Origin: Eggerthella sp. CAG:298
GTDB lineage: Bacteria > Actinomycetota > Coriobacteriia > Coriobacteriales > Eggerthellaceae
Length of the DNA: 21,148 nt
Reading direction: 5' to 3'
Assembly: GCA_000435675.1 (NCBI GenBank)
Contig: FR895147.1
Coordinates: forward strand, 55,597-76,744
A model generated the notes under the pieces. It did no database searches, had not been told where the DNA came from, and worked only from the letters and a program-made list of their open reading frames with translations. This document shows positions 12,901-20,828 of the stretch, piece after piece. The position numbers and the translations under genes were made by a program. Position 1 is the stretch's first letter, and each line of letters starts with the position of its first letter.

Positions 12901-14784
12901 ATGACAAAACGAGGAAAAGAGATACTACGCGTAAGCATCGGTGCCGCGCTTTTCGTAGCTGCGGTCATCATCGTTGCGCTCGCAACGCCTGCTCTCGACA
13001 GCCTTCAGGCAACACTTCCCTATCCGCTCCTCTCGCTTGTTATCTTCCTCGTTCCCTACCTGGTGCTCGGCTGGCCCGTTCTCAAGAAAGCGGCCCGTAA
13101 CATCGCGGCGGGCCACGTCTTCGACGAGAACTTCCTCATGTGCGTCGCTACCATTGGCGCACTCTGCTTGGCGGAATTCCCCGAAGCGGTAGCCGTTATG
13201 CTGTTCTACCAGATCGGCGATCTCTTCGAAGACTATGCGGTCGACAAATCGCGCGACTCCATCGCCGAGATGATGGATATCTGCCCCGAACAGGCCTATA
13301 TCGAGCGTAATGGAGAGATCGAAGCGGTCGATCCCGACGAGGTCGAGATCGGCACCATCATCGTAGTGCGCCCTGGCGAACGTGTGCCGCTCGATGGCAT
13401 CATCGTGAAGGGTGAGACCGAACTCGATACCGCTGCGCTCACGGGCGAATCGCTCCCCCGCAATGTTTTCACGGGCGACCCGATCGCCAGCGGTTCGATC
13501 AATCTGTCTTCCACCATCTACATCGAGACCACCAAGGAATTCGAAGACTCCACGGTCAGCCGCATCCTTGAGCTCGTTGAAGACGCTGCTTCCGAAAAGG
13601 CCCCCATGGAGAACTTCATCACGCGTTTCGCGCGCTACTACACCCCTATCGTGTGCTTGCTCGCACTGTTGATCGCTATCATCCCGCCCTTCTTCACGGG
13701 CTTCGATTGGGCCGACTGGGTACAGCGCGCGCTCATCTTCCTGGTAGTCTCGTGTCCCTGCGCGCTAGTCATCTCGGTGCCCTTGAGCTTCTTCGGCGGC
13801 ATCGGCGGTGCATCCAAACGCGGCATCCTGATCAAGGGCAGCAACTATCTTGAGGCACTCTCGCACGTGAAGACCATCCTCTTTGACAAGACGGGAACCA
13901 TCACCAAGGGCACCTTCTCCGTATCGAAGATCGAACCCATTGGCATGAGCCGCGAAGAACTGCTGCGTATCGCAGCGATGGCGGAAGCATACTCGAACCA
14001 TCCTATCGCACTCTCCATCCGAAAAGAGCACGAAGCGCCGCTCGATCTTGACCGGGTAAGCGAAACGACCGAGATCGCAGGTCAGGGCGTCCGCTGCGTG
14101 ATCGATGGGCAGGTTGTGCTCGCCGGCAATGCGCGTCTGATGGAAGCGAACGGAATCGCAGCAGCCATGAATGAAACGAAGACGACCGTCTTGCACATTG
14201 CGATCGATGGCGAATATCGCGGCTCGATCGAAGTCGAAGACACCATCAAGGAAGACTCCGTCGAAGCCATTCAGCGCATCAAAGAACTGGGTGTTGCCCA
14301 TACGGTCATGCTCACGGGCGACCGCGAAGAAGTGGCCGCGCACATCGCGCACGAAGCCGGCCTCGACGAATATCACGCTAGCCTACTGCCCGAAGGCAAG
14401 ATTGATTTCTTGCGCAGTTATCTCGACGAAGCACCCAAAGGTGAGAAAGTTGCCTTCGTGGGCGATGGCATCAACGATGCACCAGCGCTCATCCGCTCCG
14501 ACGTAGGCATCGCCATGGGTGCCATGGGTTCGGATGCAGCCATCGAAGCGGCTGATATCGTCTTCATGGACGACAAGCTCTCGCGCTTGGCCGACGGCAT
14601 CGGAATCTCACGTAAGACCATGCGCATCGTGTATCAGAACATCGTGTTCGCCCTTGGCGTGAAACTGCTCGTGCTCGTGCTCGCGGCTCTCGGTATCGCA
14701 AATATGTGGGAAGCGATCTTCGCCGATGTGGGCGTTTCCGTGATCGCGATCTTGAACGCCATGCGCGCGCTCAAGGTGAAATAG
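12901..14784 (+). CDS. zntA: P1B-2-type Zn/Cd/Pb-exporting ATPase
   Basis: This membrane pump couples ATP hydrolysis to export of divalent soft metals. The 627-aa product shows the actuator TGES at 181-184, the transmembrane metal motif SCPCALVIS (Cys285, Cys287), the phosphorylation motif DKTGT with Asp329, the SNHPIA nucleotide-binding motif, and GDGINDAPAL in the P-domain. Near the C-terminus FALGVKLLVL supplies the conserved Lys, and IFADVGVSVIAILNA the conserved Asp of ZntA-type Zn/Cd/Pb pumps. Cu pumps have different residues there. It starts directly with the first transmembrane region, with no N-terminal HMA domain. That domain is encoded by the preceding gene. The ribosome binding site AAGGAAG precedes the ATG. 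Confidence 0.94.
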   Translation: MTKRGKEILRVSIGAALFVAAVIIVALATPALDSLQATLPYPLLSLVIFLVPYLVLGWPVLKKAARNIAAGHVFDENFLMCVATIGALCLAEFPEAVAVMLFYQIGDLFEDYAVDKSRDSIAEMMDICPEQAYIERNGEIEAVDPDEVEIGTIIVVRPGERVPLDGIIVKGETELDTAALTGESLPRNVFTGDPIASGSINLSSTIYIETTKEFEDSTVSRILELVEDAASEKAPMENFITRFARYYTPIVCLLALLIAIIPPFFTGFDWADWVQRALIFLVVSCPCALVISVPLSFFGGIGGASKRGILIKGSNYLEALSHVKTILFDKTGTITKGTFSVSKIEPIGMSREELLRIAAMAEAYSNHPIALSIRKEHEAPLDLDRVSETTEIAGQGVRCVIDGQVVLAGNARLMEANGIAAAMNETKTTVLHIAIDGEYRGSIEVEDTIKEDSVEAIQRIKELGVAHTVMLTGDREEVAAHIAHEAGLDEYHASLLPEGKIDFLRSYLDEAPKGEKVAFVGDGINDAPALIRSDVGIAMGAMGSDAAIEAADIVFMDDKLSRLADGIGISRKTMRIVYQNIVFALGVKLLVLVLAALGIANMWEAIFADVGVSVIAILNAMRALKVK

Positions 14785-14972
14785 ACGCGATTTCTCACAG
14801 CCTTCCACAATTCTTTCACCCCAAGAGACCGCTCAAGAAGCCTGCGCAAAGACTTGGAATCAATAAAAGATTGAAAAACTATACAGCTTAGAATTTTTCC
14901 TTAGCACCGCACAATATAGTGTCCTTACTATCGCAGGTCGAATCTACATGAGAAAAAACTGAGATAGCCTGA

Positions 14973-16139
14973 CTATTTCGTTGCGACAAGAATGCGGGGG
15001 CGGTTGGTGAGGTCTTGGACGATGCGCGCCTCGGAAAAGCCGTTGTTGAGTGCGATTGTGCGTGCTTCCTCGAGTGATTCTTCGAAGAGCTCGACGGCCA
15101 GCACGCCGCCTGGCTTAAGCAGGCTGTACGCATCGCCGATGAAGCGGCGGAACAGCTCGAGACCGTCCGCTCCCCCATCGAGTGCCAGGCGCGGCTCGTA
15201 ATCGTTCACCTCGGCAGTAAGCGTGTCGACTACCTGCGAGGGAATATAGGGAGGATTCGACACGATCACATCGAACGATCCTTTGTAATCCGGATCAGCA
15301 ATCGCAGCCGTAAGAAGGTCACTTTCACAGACACTTACACGATCAGCAACACCCTGAGCCTCGACATTGCGCTGAGCAAGCGCAAGTGCTTCAGGAGCAA
15401 TATCGAGCGCAAGCACTTCCATGTTGGGATGTTCGGTCACAAGCGCACAGGCGATGCAACCTGAACCCGTACAGAGATCGATCACGCGAATCGCCTCTGG
15501 CTTCAGGTCTGAATCCATCTCTGATGCACTTCCCGCAGCTATCGTTTCGTCATCTTGCTCAACACCGTCAATCTGGCTTTGTAAGCTTTGGGCACCATCC
15601 TTGAGCGCGAAAGCTTCCGATTGTTCAGACACACTGTCAATTCCGCCAGCTGAGACCTCGCTCGACACTTCTTCGCTGATGCTGTCTATTTCAACAACGG
15701 GAATCTCGGATGCAAAGTCTTCGGCGCCTTCAACCTGCCCAGAAACTGCCGAAAGATCCTCGAACGCATGAGCGCTGATCTGCTTCGGCGGTGGAAAGAG
15801 CGCAAGCACCTCGCTCACGAGCACCTCGGTCTCCGGACGCGGGATCAACACCCCAGGCGCAACCTCGAGCACCATATGACGAAACGGCGCAGTACCGCAG
15901 ATCAACTGCAACGGCTCACCCGCTCCCCTACGCGCCACCCACTCACGCATGGTCGAGCGTTCTTCATCAGTTAAAGGCTTATCGAAATTGGTATAAAGTT
16001 CGATGCGCGAGAGACCCATGGCCTCCCCCAAAAGATATTGTGCAGCATGACGAGGTGAGGCATCTCCCTTATTGGCTAGGTAGCCCTCACACCAATCAAG
16101 GATCGCCTTGACGGTCCAGGTTTGATCGTTCGCTGCCAC
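14973..16139 (-). CDS. prmC: Release factor glutamine methyltransferase PrmC with a long acidic insertion
   Basis: PrmC methylates the Gln of the GGQ motif in release factors, here presumably the RF1 encoded just upstream. The 388-aa product has the N-terminal substrate domain (FRHMVLEVAPGVLIPRPETEVLV), the SAM motif VIDLCTGSGCIA near 219-230, and the catalytic NPPY at 295-298. Between residues ~118 and ~217 lies about 100 residues of Ser/Glu/Asp-rich, low-complexity sequence not found in ordinary PrmC (about 280 aa). It contains a near-repeat, IDSISEEVSSE/IDSVSEQSEA. Flanking motifs remain in frame, so the enzyme is probably active with a disordered loop. The start appears to be GTG at 16139, 24 nt after prfA. 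A perfect 14-nt palindrome (16147-16160) lies in that gap. Confidence 0.93.
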   Translation of the reverse strand: MAANDQTWTVKAILDWCEGYLANKGDASPRHAAQYLLGEAMGLSRIELYTNFDKPLTDEERSTMREWVARRGAGEPLQLICGTAPFRHMVLEVAPGVLIPRPETEVLVSEVLALFPPPKQISAHAFEDLSAVSGQVEGAEDFASEIPVVEIDSISEEVSSEVSAGGIDSVSEQSEAFALKDGAQSLQSQIDGVEQDDETIAAGSASEMDSDLKPEAIRVIDLCTGSGCIACALVTEHPNMEVLALDIAPEALALAQRNVEAQGVADRVSVCESDLLTAAIADPDYKGSFDVIVSNPPYIPSQVVDTLTAEVNDYEPRLALDGGADGLELFRRFIGDAYSLLKPGGVLAVELFEESLEEARTIALNNGFSEARIVQDLTNRPRILVATK

Positions 16140-16146
16140 GTGCTGC

Positions 16147-16160
16147 CGCCTGCGCAGGCG
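16147..16160. repeat. 14-nt perfect palindrome between prfA and prmC
   Basis: CGCCTGCGCAGGCG is self-complementary and lies a few bases after the prfA stop and before the prmC GTG start. It may affect translation of prmC or be incidental. No wider copy was noticed. Confidence 0.4.
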
Positions 16161-16163
16161 CGA

Positions 16164-17231
16164 TTAGACCGCGCTCTCCAGTTTCGCTGCACGATCAGCA
16201 GCCTGAAGCGCAGTGATGAGCTCCTGCAAGCCAGCGCCGCCCGAGCCAAGCAGCACGCCATTATAGGTGCCGTTATAGCCGATGCGGTGATCGGTCACGC
16301 GATCTTGCGGACCGTTGTAGGTGCGGATCTTCTCGCTTCGATCGCCTGTGCCGATCTGACTGCGGCGCTCAGCGCCTTCGGCAGCTTGCTGGTCAGCGAG
16401 CATCTTCTCATAAAGGCGCGCACGAAGCACGCTCATCGCGGCGATCTTGTTCTGCAGCTGTGACTTCTGATCCTGCGATTGCACGACAAGACCCGTAGGC
16501 AGATGCGTGATGCGCACTGCTGAATCGGTCGTGTTGACGCACTGGCCACCCGGGCCACCCGCACGGTACACATCGATACGCAGGTCGTTCTGATTGATCT
16601 CGACCTCGACTTCGTCGGCTTCTGGAAGCACCGCAACGGTTGCTGTAGAGGTATGGATGCGCCCCTGGCTTTCAGTCTTCGGAACGCGCTGAACACGATG
16701 CACGCCCGATTCGAACTTCATGATGGAATAGACGCGATCGCCCAGCATCTTGAACGAGATCTCCTTGAAACCGCCCGCTTCAGAAGCGTGCATATCCATG
16801 GTCTCGCACTTCCACCCCTGATCAGAAGCGAAGCGCGTGTACATGTTATAGAGATCGCCTGCGAAGATAGCAGCTTCATCGCCACCTGCGCCTGCGCGGA
16901 TCTCGACGATGATGTCCTTCTCGTCTGCCGGATCGGACGGGATGAGCATGAACTTGATATCCTCTTCGAGCTGAGGCATGCGCGCTTCGATGCTCGCGAT
17001 CTCTTCCTGGGCGAACTCCTTCATGTCGGCATCGCCGAGCATTTCCTTAGCAGCCGCCAGATCGTCCATGAGACCGAGGTATTCCTTGGCAGCGCGTGCC
17101 AACTCACCCTGGTTTGCGTAATCCTTGGCAAGTTTGTTGTATTCGCTTTGGTTGGAAACGACCGCTGGATCGCCCATCTTGGCTTCAAGTTCACCATAAG
17201 CGGCCACGATCTTCTCGAGCTTTTCGCGCAT
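16164..17231 (-). CDS. prfA: Peptide chain release factor 1
   Basis: RF1 reads UAA and UAG and triggers peptide release. At 355 aa it has normal length. The helical first domain runs to about residue 100. The stop-codon recognition loop has PKT at 184-186, within RVPKTESQGRIHTS. The catalytic GGQ is at 238-240, within AGGPGGQCVNTTDSAVRITH. The C-terminus differs from most RF1 proteins: TYNGPQDRVTDHRIGYNGTYNGVLLGSGGAG replaces the usual NFPQ and the acidic stretch that follows. The reading frame is continuous, so this looks like a lineage variant rather than damage. GAGGA lies 4-5 nt before the ATG. It is followed by prmC, its modifying enzyme. A hairpin terminator lies 20 nt upstream. Confidence 0.96.
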   Translation of the reverse strand: MREKLEKIVAAYGELEAKMGDPAVVSNQSEYNKLAKDYANQGELARAAKEYLGLMDDLAAAKEMLGDADMKEFAQEEIASIEARMPQLEEDIKFMLIPSDPADEKDIIVEIRAGAGGDEAAIFAGDLYNMYTRFASDQGWKCETMDMHASEAGGFKEISFKMLGDRVYSIMKFESGVHRVQRVPKTESQGRIHTSTATVAVLPEADEVEVEINQNDLRIDVYRAGGPGGQCVNTTDSAVRITHLPTGLVVQSQDQKSQLQNKIAAMSVLRARLYEKMLADQQAAEGAERRSQIGTGDRSEKIRTYNGPQDRVTDHRIGYNGTYNGVLLGSGGAGLQELITALQAADRAAKLESAV

Positions 17232-17246
17232 TTCATCCTCTGCTAG

Positions 17247-17285
17247 ATCAAAGAAAAAGCAGGCCCATCAGAGGGAGCCTGCTTT
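17247..17285 (-). terminator. Intrinsic terminator after trxB, also within the predicted prfA leader
   Basis: On the minus strand AAAGCAGGC (17285-17277) pairs with GCCTGCTTT (17264-17256), followed by a T-rich run. It ends the trxA-trxB transcript. Because the likely prfA promoter lies upstream of it, it also sits inside the prfA leader and could attenuate prfA. Confidence 0.85.
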
Positions 17286-17311
17286 CATTACTCACGTACT
17301 GACAAATGAAA

Positions 17312-17320
17312 ATCTTAGCA
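17312..17320 (-). promoter_or_regulatory. Extended -10 promoter for prfA-prmC
   Basis: The minus strand reads TGC then TAAGAT (17317-17312), just after the trxB stop codon. It closely matches the infC element (ATGTGCTATGAT against ATGTGCTAAGAT). No clear -35 box is visible. The gap between the terminator and prfA is too short for another promoter. Confidence 0.5.
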
Positions 17321-17324
17321 CATT

Positions 17325-18317
17325 TTAAGAGGTGATATAGGCGATTGCCGCTTCCGCCGCCAGAGCGCCGTCCGCCGTAGCGGTAACCACCTGGCGCAGC
17401 GGTGTGGTGCGGACATCGCCTGCTGCGTACACACCCGCAAGCGAGGTCTTGCAATCCGAACCAGCTTCCACATAGCCTGCTTTATCGAGCTTCACCACGC
17501 CACGAAGCCATTCGGTCTCAGGCTTCGAACCAACCGCGATGAAGAGCCCCTCGCATGCGAGCGTATGCTCTTCCCCTGTCTTCGCATTACGCACGGTGAC
17601 CGCTTCGATCCTTCCCGCATCGTTCAGGACAACGTTTTGGACCTCGTTGTTCCAGAAGATCTCTGCATTTGGAAGATGTTTGACCTTTTCCGCATAGATG
17701 AAGTGCGCGCGGAAATCCTCACGCCTGTGGATCACATACACCTTGCGGCAAATGCGCGAGAGATAGATAGCCTCCGCACAAGCGGTATCGCCCCCGCCCA
17801 CGATGGCCACATCCTTATCGCGATAGAAGTTGCCGTCGCAGGTGGCGCAATAGGAAAGCCCCTTACCTTCCAGGTTCATGCCTTCAAGCTGCGGAAGTTG
17901 GAGTGGCTTTGCGCCCGTAGCGATGATGACCGCACGCGCATAGAGCACGCCTGCGTTGGTGTCGATACTGAATTTTTCACGTCCTTCGCCATGCGACAGA
18001 CGCTCGGCTTGTTCGCTCAAGAATTCGACACCGAAGCGTTGAGCCTGTTGCTGCATAGCCACCGCGATATCGAAGCCGTTCACTCCCCCGCCAAAGCCAG
18101 GATAGTTCTCCAGCTCATCGATAGACGTGAGCTGGCCACCAGGAATGAGCTCCTCGAGCACGATGCAGCGAAAGCCAGCGCGCGCCGCATAGAGCGCAGC
18201 GGTCATGCCAGCAGGACCGGCGCCCACTACCACAATATCGGTAACGCGCGTTTCTTCGTCTTCGCTCGCTGGCGCATTTGCGCTTGGCTGGTTTTCAACC
18301 TGTGATTCCGTTGCCAT
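17325..18317 (-). CDS. trxB: Thioredoxin reductase (NADPH)
   Basis: A flavoenzyme that passes electrons from NADPH through FAD and a redox disulfide to thioredoxin. The 330-aa product has the FAD-binding GAGPAG at 32-37, the redox CATC at 157-160, the NADPH-binding GGGDTACAEA with HRREDFRA after it, and the C-terminal FAD motif GVYAAGDVRTTPLRQ. The first ~24 residues are an acidic, probably disordered extension (ESQVENQ to EDEETR) not needed by the fold. It lies 10 nt after the thioredoxin gene on the same strand, forming a complete thioredoxin system. The following terminator closes the unit. Confidence 0.95.
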   Translation of the reverse strand: MATESQVENQPSANAPASEDEETRVTDIVVVGAGPAGMTAALYAARAGFRCIVLEELIPGGQLTSIDELENYPGFGGGVNGFDIAVAMQQQAQRFGVEFLSEQAERLSHGEGREKFSIDTNAGVLYARAVIIATGAKPLQLPQLEGMNLEGKGLSYCATCDGNFYRDKDVAIVGGGDTACAEAIYLSRICRKVYVIHRREDFRAHFIYAEKVKHLPNAEIFWNNEVQNVVLNDAGRIEAVTVRNAKTGEEHTLACEGLFIAVGSKPETEWLRGVVKLDKAGYVEAGSDCKTSLAGVYAAGDVRTTPLRQVVTATADGALAAEAAIAYITS

Positions 18318-18327
18318 GGCGATCCCT

Positions 18328-18636
18328 CTAGGAAAGCGCGTTTACCAAGACCTGCTTGGGTTGCACGCCCACGAACTGCTGCACAGGCTGACCACCCTTG
18401 AAGATGATGAGGGTTGGTACGCTCATGACGTTATAGTGCTGCGCAAGTTCGATCTCGCGGTCGATATCCACCTTGTACACCGATGCCTTTCCTGCAACTT
18501 CTGCAGCAACTTCATCGAGCACGGGTGCCATCATCTTGCACGGACCGCACCAGGTGGCGAAAAAATCCACCAAGACCGGCTCGCTCGCACCCATCACTTT
18601 AGTCTGGAACTGTTCTTCAGTAAGCTGTTCAGCCAT
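18328..18636 (-). CDS. trxA: Thioredoxin
   Basis: A 102-aa thiol-disulfide oxidoreductase with the active site ATWCGPCKMMAPVLDE and the cis-proline region MSVPTLIIFKGG, both canonical. I place the start at the ATG at 18636, 8 nt after AAAGGAG. A GTG nine bases earlier is open but overlaps that ribosome binding site. It is co-oriented with trxB 10 nt downstream, so reductase and substrate are made together. No signal peptide is present, so it acts in the cytoplasm. Confidence 0.95.
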   Translation of the reverse strand: MAEQLTEEQFQTKVMGASEPVLVDFFATWCGPCKMMAPVLDEVAAEVAGKASVYKVDIDREIELAQHYNVMSVPTLIIFKGGQPVQQFVGVQPKQVLVNALS

Positions 18637-18710
18637 GATAATCACTCCTTTAGATCACGTCTTGTATCGTGATGCTAGTTTTCCGTTGATGTGACCCATT
18701 GTAGGGGCGC

Positions 18711-18742
18711 AAAAAAGAGCACCCTCCTTCGAGGATGCTCTT
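18711..18742 (-). terminator. Intrinsic terminator downstream of thrS
   Basis: On the minus strand AAGAGCATCCTC (18742-18731) pairs with GAGGGTGCTCTT (18726-18715) around GAAG with one mismatch or wobble. A run of six T follows. It separates thrS from trxA. Confidence 0.88.
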
Positions 18743-18794
18743 GGTTACAAGCCGTTACTAAACGAACAGGTAAACGCAATCAGATTTTCACAAA

Positions 18795-18825
18795 AGATGT
18801 CGAACGACCGGGTAGTTTGTCACCT
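18795..18825 (-). repeat. Short dispersed 3'-end element, copy 2 (after thrS)
   Basis: In the thrS sense, this begins 7 nt after the stop codon and shares CTACCCGGTCGTTCG and its flanks with copy 1 at 10455-10486. The outer pairing is kept with one G-U wobble and one mismatch. Confidence 0.7.
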
Positions 18826-18831
18826 GTCGTC

Positions 18832-20745
18832 TTAGAGAGAAGCTTCGCGGATGATCTCGAGCAGCTGCTCCACTTCCCACGTGCCCAGATCGCCCTCGTG
18901 GCGCTCGCGCACCGAAATAGTGCCTGCTTCAAGCTCCTTATCACCCACCACGCACATGTAGGGAATCTTCTCGTTCTGCGCCTTCGCGATCTTCACGCGC
19001 ATCGGCTCGTTCTGCTCGTAGACTTCAACACGCCCACCAGCGGCCTTGATCTTCTTCGCGATATCCTTGCACGTATCGAGATGGCGGTCTGCCAGCGGCA
19101 ACAGCACCACCTGCACCGGAGCGAGCCAAAGCGGCAGCGCACCGCTGTAATGCTCGATGAGGATACCGAAGAAGCGCTCGATCGAGCCGAAGATAGCGCG
19201 ATGGAGCATCCAGGGGCGCTCTTCAGTATTATCTGCCGTGCGATACGTAAGATCGAAACGCTCCGGGAAGTTGAAATCGACCTGCACGGTCGAGCACTGC
19301 CACGTGCGCCCGATCGCATCCTTCACCTTGATGTCGATCTTGGGGCCATAGAACGCACCGTCACCTTCGTTGATCTCATAATCGAGGTTGTGCTGCTTGC
19401 AGGCCTCCATGAGTGAATTGGTAGCATGTTCCCACATCTCATCGGAACCGATGCTCTTTTCAGGACGCGTCGAGATCTCGGCCATGTATTCGAAACCGAA
19501 CGTGGACATGATGTGATCCACTAGATCGAGGATAGCAACGACCTCAGAAACCACCTGGTCCTTCGTGCAGAAGACATGGGCATCGTCCTGGGTGAAGCCG
19601 CGCGCACGCAACAGCCCGTGCACCGCGCCCGAAAGCTCATGGCGGTATACCGTACCGAACTCGAAGAGGCGCAGCGGCAGATCGCGATAGGAACGGATCT
19701 CGTTGCGATAGATGAGCACATGACCCGGGCAGTTCATCGGCTTCACACCGTATTCGGAAAGGCGCGGGTTCTCTTCGCTTCCCTCATTGATGTTGAAGAA
19801 GTACATGTTCTCGCCATAAAAATCGTAATGGCCCGAAGTCTTCCAAACATCAGACTTGTACACATGCGGCGTGATGACCTCTTCGTAGCCACGCTCATAA
19901 AGATCGCGACGCAGCCATTCCTGGAGCAAGCGAATGACACGTGCGCCCTTGGGAGGATAGAGTGGCAAGCCCACACCCGCATCTTCATCGAGCATGAAGT
20001 AACCCAGCTCCTTGCCCACTTTTCGATGATCGCGCTTCTCCGCTTCTGCGAGATTATGCAAATGCGTGGCGAGCTCCTTCTTCTTGAAGAACGCCGTGCC
20101 GTACAGACGCTGAAGCATCTCGCGCTCCGAATCGCCCTTCCAGTAAGCTCCTGCGATCTTCATGAGCTTGAACGCGCCGATCTGAGACGTATTGGCAATA
20201 TGCGGGCCTGCGCACAGGTCAACGAAGTTGCCATGGCGATACACGCTGATCTCCGCATCGGGAGCCAAGTCGTCGATATGCTCGACCTTGAAACGCTGAT
20301 CTGCGAAGATCTTCTTTGCCTGCTCGCGGCTGACCACTTCGCGCACGAAAGGCTCGTTCGCGGCAATGATCTCTGCCATCTTCGCTTCGATCGCTTCGAA
20401 ATCGTTCTCGGAGATGGAATGCGGCAACTCGAAATCGTAGAAGAAGCCGTCTTCTGTGGCGGGGCCGAAGGCGATGAGCACATCGGGATAGAGCGCCTGA
20501 ACTGCTTCAGCCATGATGTGCGCCGCAGAATGACGCATGATCTCGAGCGCTTCAGGCGATTTGGTCGTGACGATCTCGACCGTTGCACCGTCGGTAAGCT
20601 CCGTCGAAAGATCGACGAGCGTGCCGTCCACCTTGCCCGCGACCGCATCGCGCGCAAGGCCAGCACCGATGCTGGCTGCCAAGTCGTAGACGGTCGCTCC
20701 TTCGTCGAGCGTTCTTTTCGAACCATCGGGAAGCGTGATTTCCAT
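18832..20745 (-). CDS. thrS: Threonyl-tRNA synthetase
   Basis: ThrRS charges tRNA-Thr and edits mischarged Ser-tRNA-Thr. The 637-aa protein has an N-terminal TGS domain (residues 1-60). The editing domain follows, with HxxxH at His72 and His76 and its CAGPH at 178-182. Then comes the class II catalytic core, with the zinc-binding Cys of MNCPGH, motif 2 FGTVYRHE, the GLLRARGFTQDDAH segment and motif 3-like PWMLHRAIFGSIERF. A C-terminal anticodon-binding domain ends the protein. All parts look complete. AAAGGA lies 7 nt before the ATG, and directly before that sits a hairpin resembling the tRNA-Thr anticodon arm (20761-20790). A zinc-ribbon gene ends 83 nt upstream on the same strand. A strong terminator follows the gene. 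Confidence 0.97.
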   Translation of the reverse strand: MEITLPDGSKRTLDEGATVYDLAASIGAGLARDAVAGKVDGTLVDLSTELTDGATVEIVTTKSPEALEIMRHSAAHIMAEAVQALYPDVLIAFGPATEDGFFYDFELPHSISENDFEAIEAKMAEIIAANEPFVREVVSREQAKKIFADQRFKVEHIDDLAPDAEISVYRHGNFVDLCAGPHIANTSQIGAFKLMKIAGAYWKGDSEREMLQRLYGTAFFKKKELATHLHNLAEAEKRDHRKVGKELGYFMLDEDAGVGLPLYPPKGARVIRLLQEWLRRDLYERGYEEVITPHVYKSDVWKTSGHYDFYGENMYFFNINEGSEENPRLSEYGVKPMNCPGHVLIYRNEIRSYRDLPLRLFEFGTVYRHELSGAVHGLLRARGFTQDDAHVFCTKDQVVSEVVAILDLVDHIMSTFGFEYMAEISTRPEKSIGSDEMWEHATNSLMEACKQHNLDYEINEGDGAFYGPKIDIKVKDAIGRTWQCSTVQVDFNFPERFDLTYRTADNTEERPWMLHRAIFGSIERFFGILIEHYSGALPLWLAPVQVVLLPLADRHLDTCKDIAKKIKAAGGRVEVYEQNEPMRVKIAKAQNEKIPYMCVVGDKELEAGTISVRERHEGDLGTWEVEQLLEIIREASL

Positions 20746-20760
20746 ATCAACATCCTTTCA

Positions 20761-20790
20761 GGTGCCGGATGCATACCAAGCATCTGCACC
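20761..20790 (-). promoter_or_regulatory. thrS leader hairpin mimicking the tRNA-Thr(GGU) anticodon arm
   Basis: On the minus strand GATGC (20784-20780) and GCATC (20772-20768) form a 5-bp stem with a 7-nt loop, UUGGUAU. A lower GGTGC/GCACC stem closes it, with a small internal loop of A opposite CG. Stem and loop lengths are those of a tRNA anticodon arm. The loop has U at position 33, GGU at 34-36 and A at 37, so it carries the threonine identity bases G35 and U36. It ends 2 nt before the AAAGGA ribosome binding site. In E. coli ThrRS represses its own translation by binding such a mimic, and the same is inferred here. Confidence 0.65.
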
Positions 20791-20828
20791 AACTTGAATT
20801 GAACAACGAGGTTGGAAGGTATGAAGCG

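Noticed and set aside
13765..14376. Minus-strand open frame of about 203 codons within the Zn ATPase gene
   Set aside because: It is antisense to conserved P-type ATPase motifs and has no ribosome binding site or family features.
14953..14982. Terminator after prmC
   Set aside because: Only a 4-bp ATAG/CTAT stem precedes a run of six T on the minus strand, which is too weak to call. The rest of the 188-nt gap after the Zn ATPase gene shows no gene or clear structure.
19576..20802. Long plus-strand open frame of about 408 codons
   Set aside because: It lies antisense to the complete thrS gene, has no recognisable domain, and arises from the codon bias of the real gene.
20746..20828. T-box riboswitch for thrS
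   Set aside because: The gap is too short, with no T-box sequence, specifier stem or terminator. The anticodon-like hairpin fits a translational operator instead.
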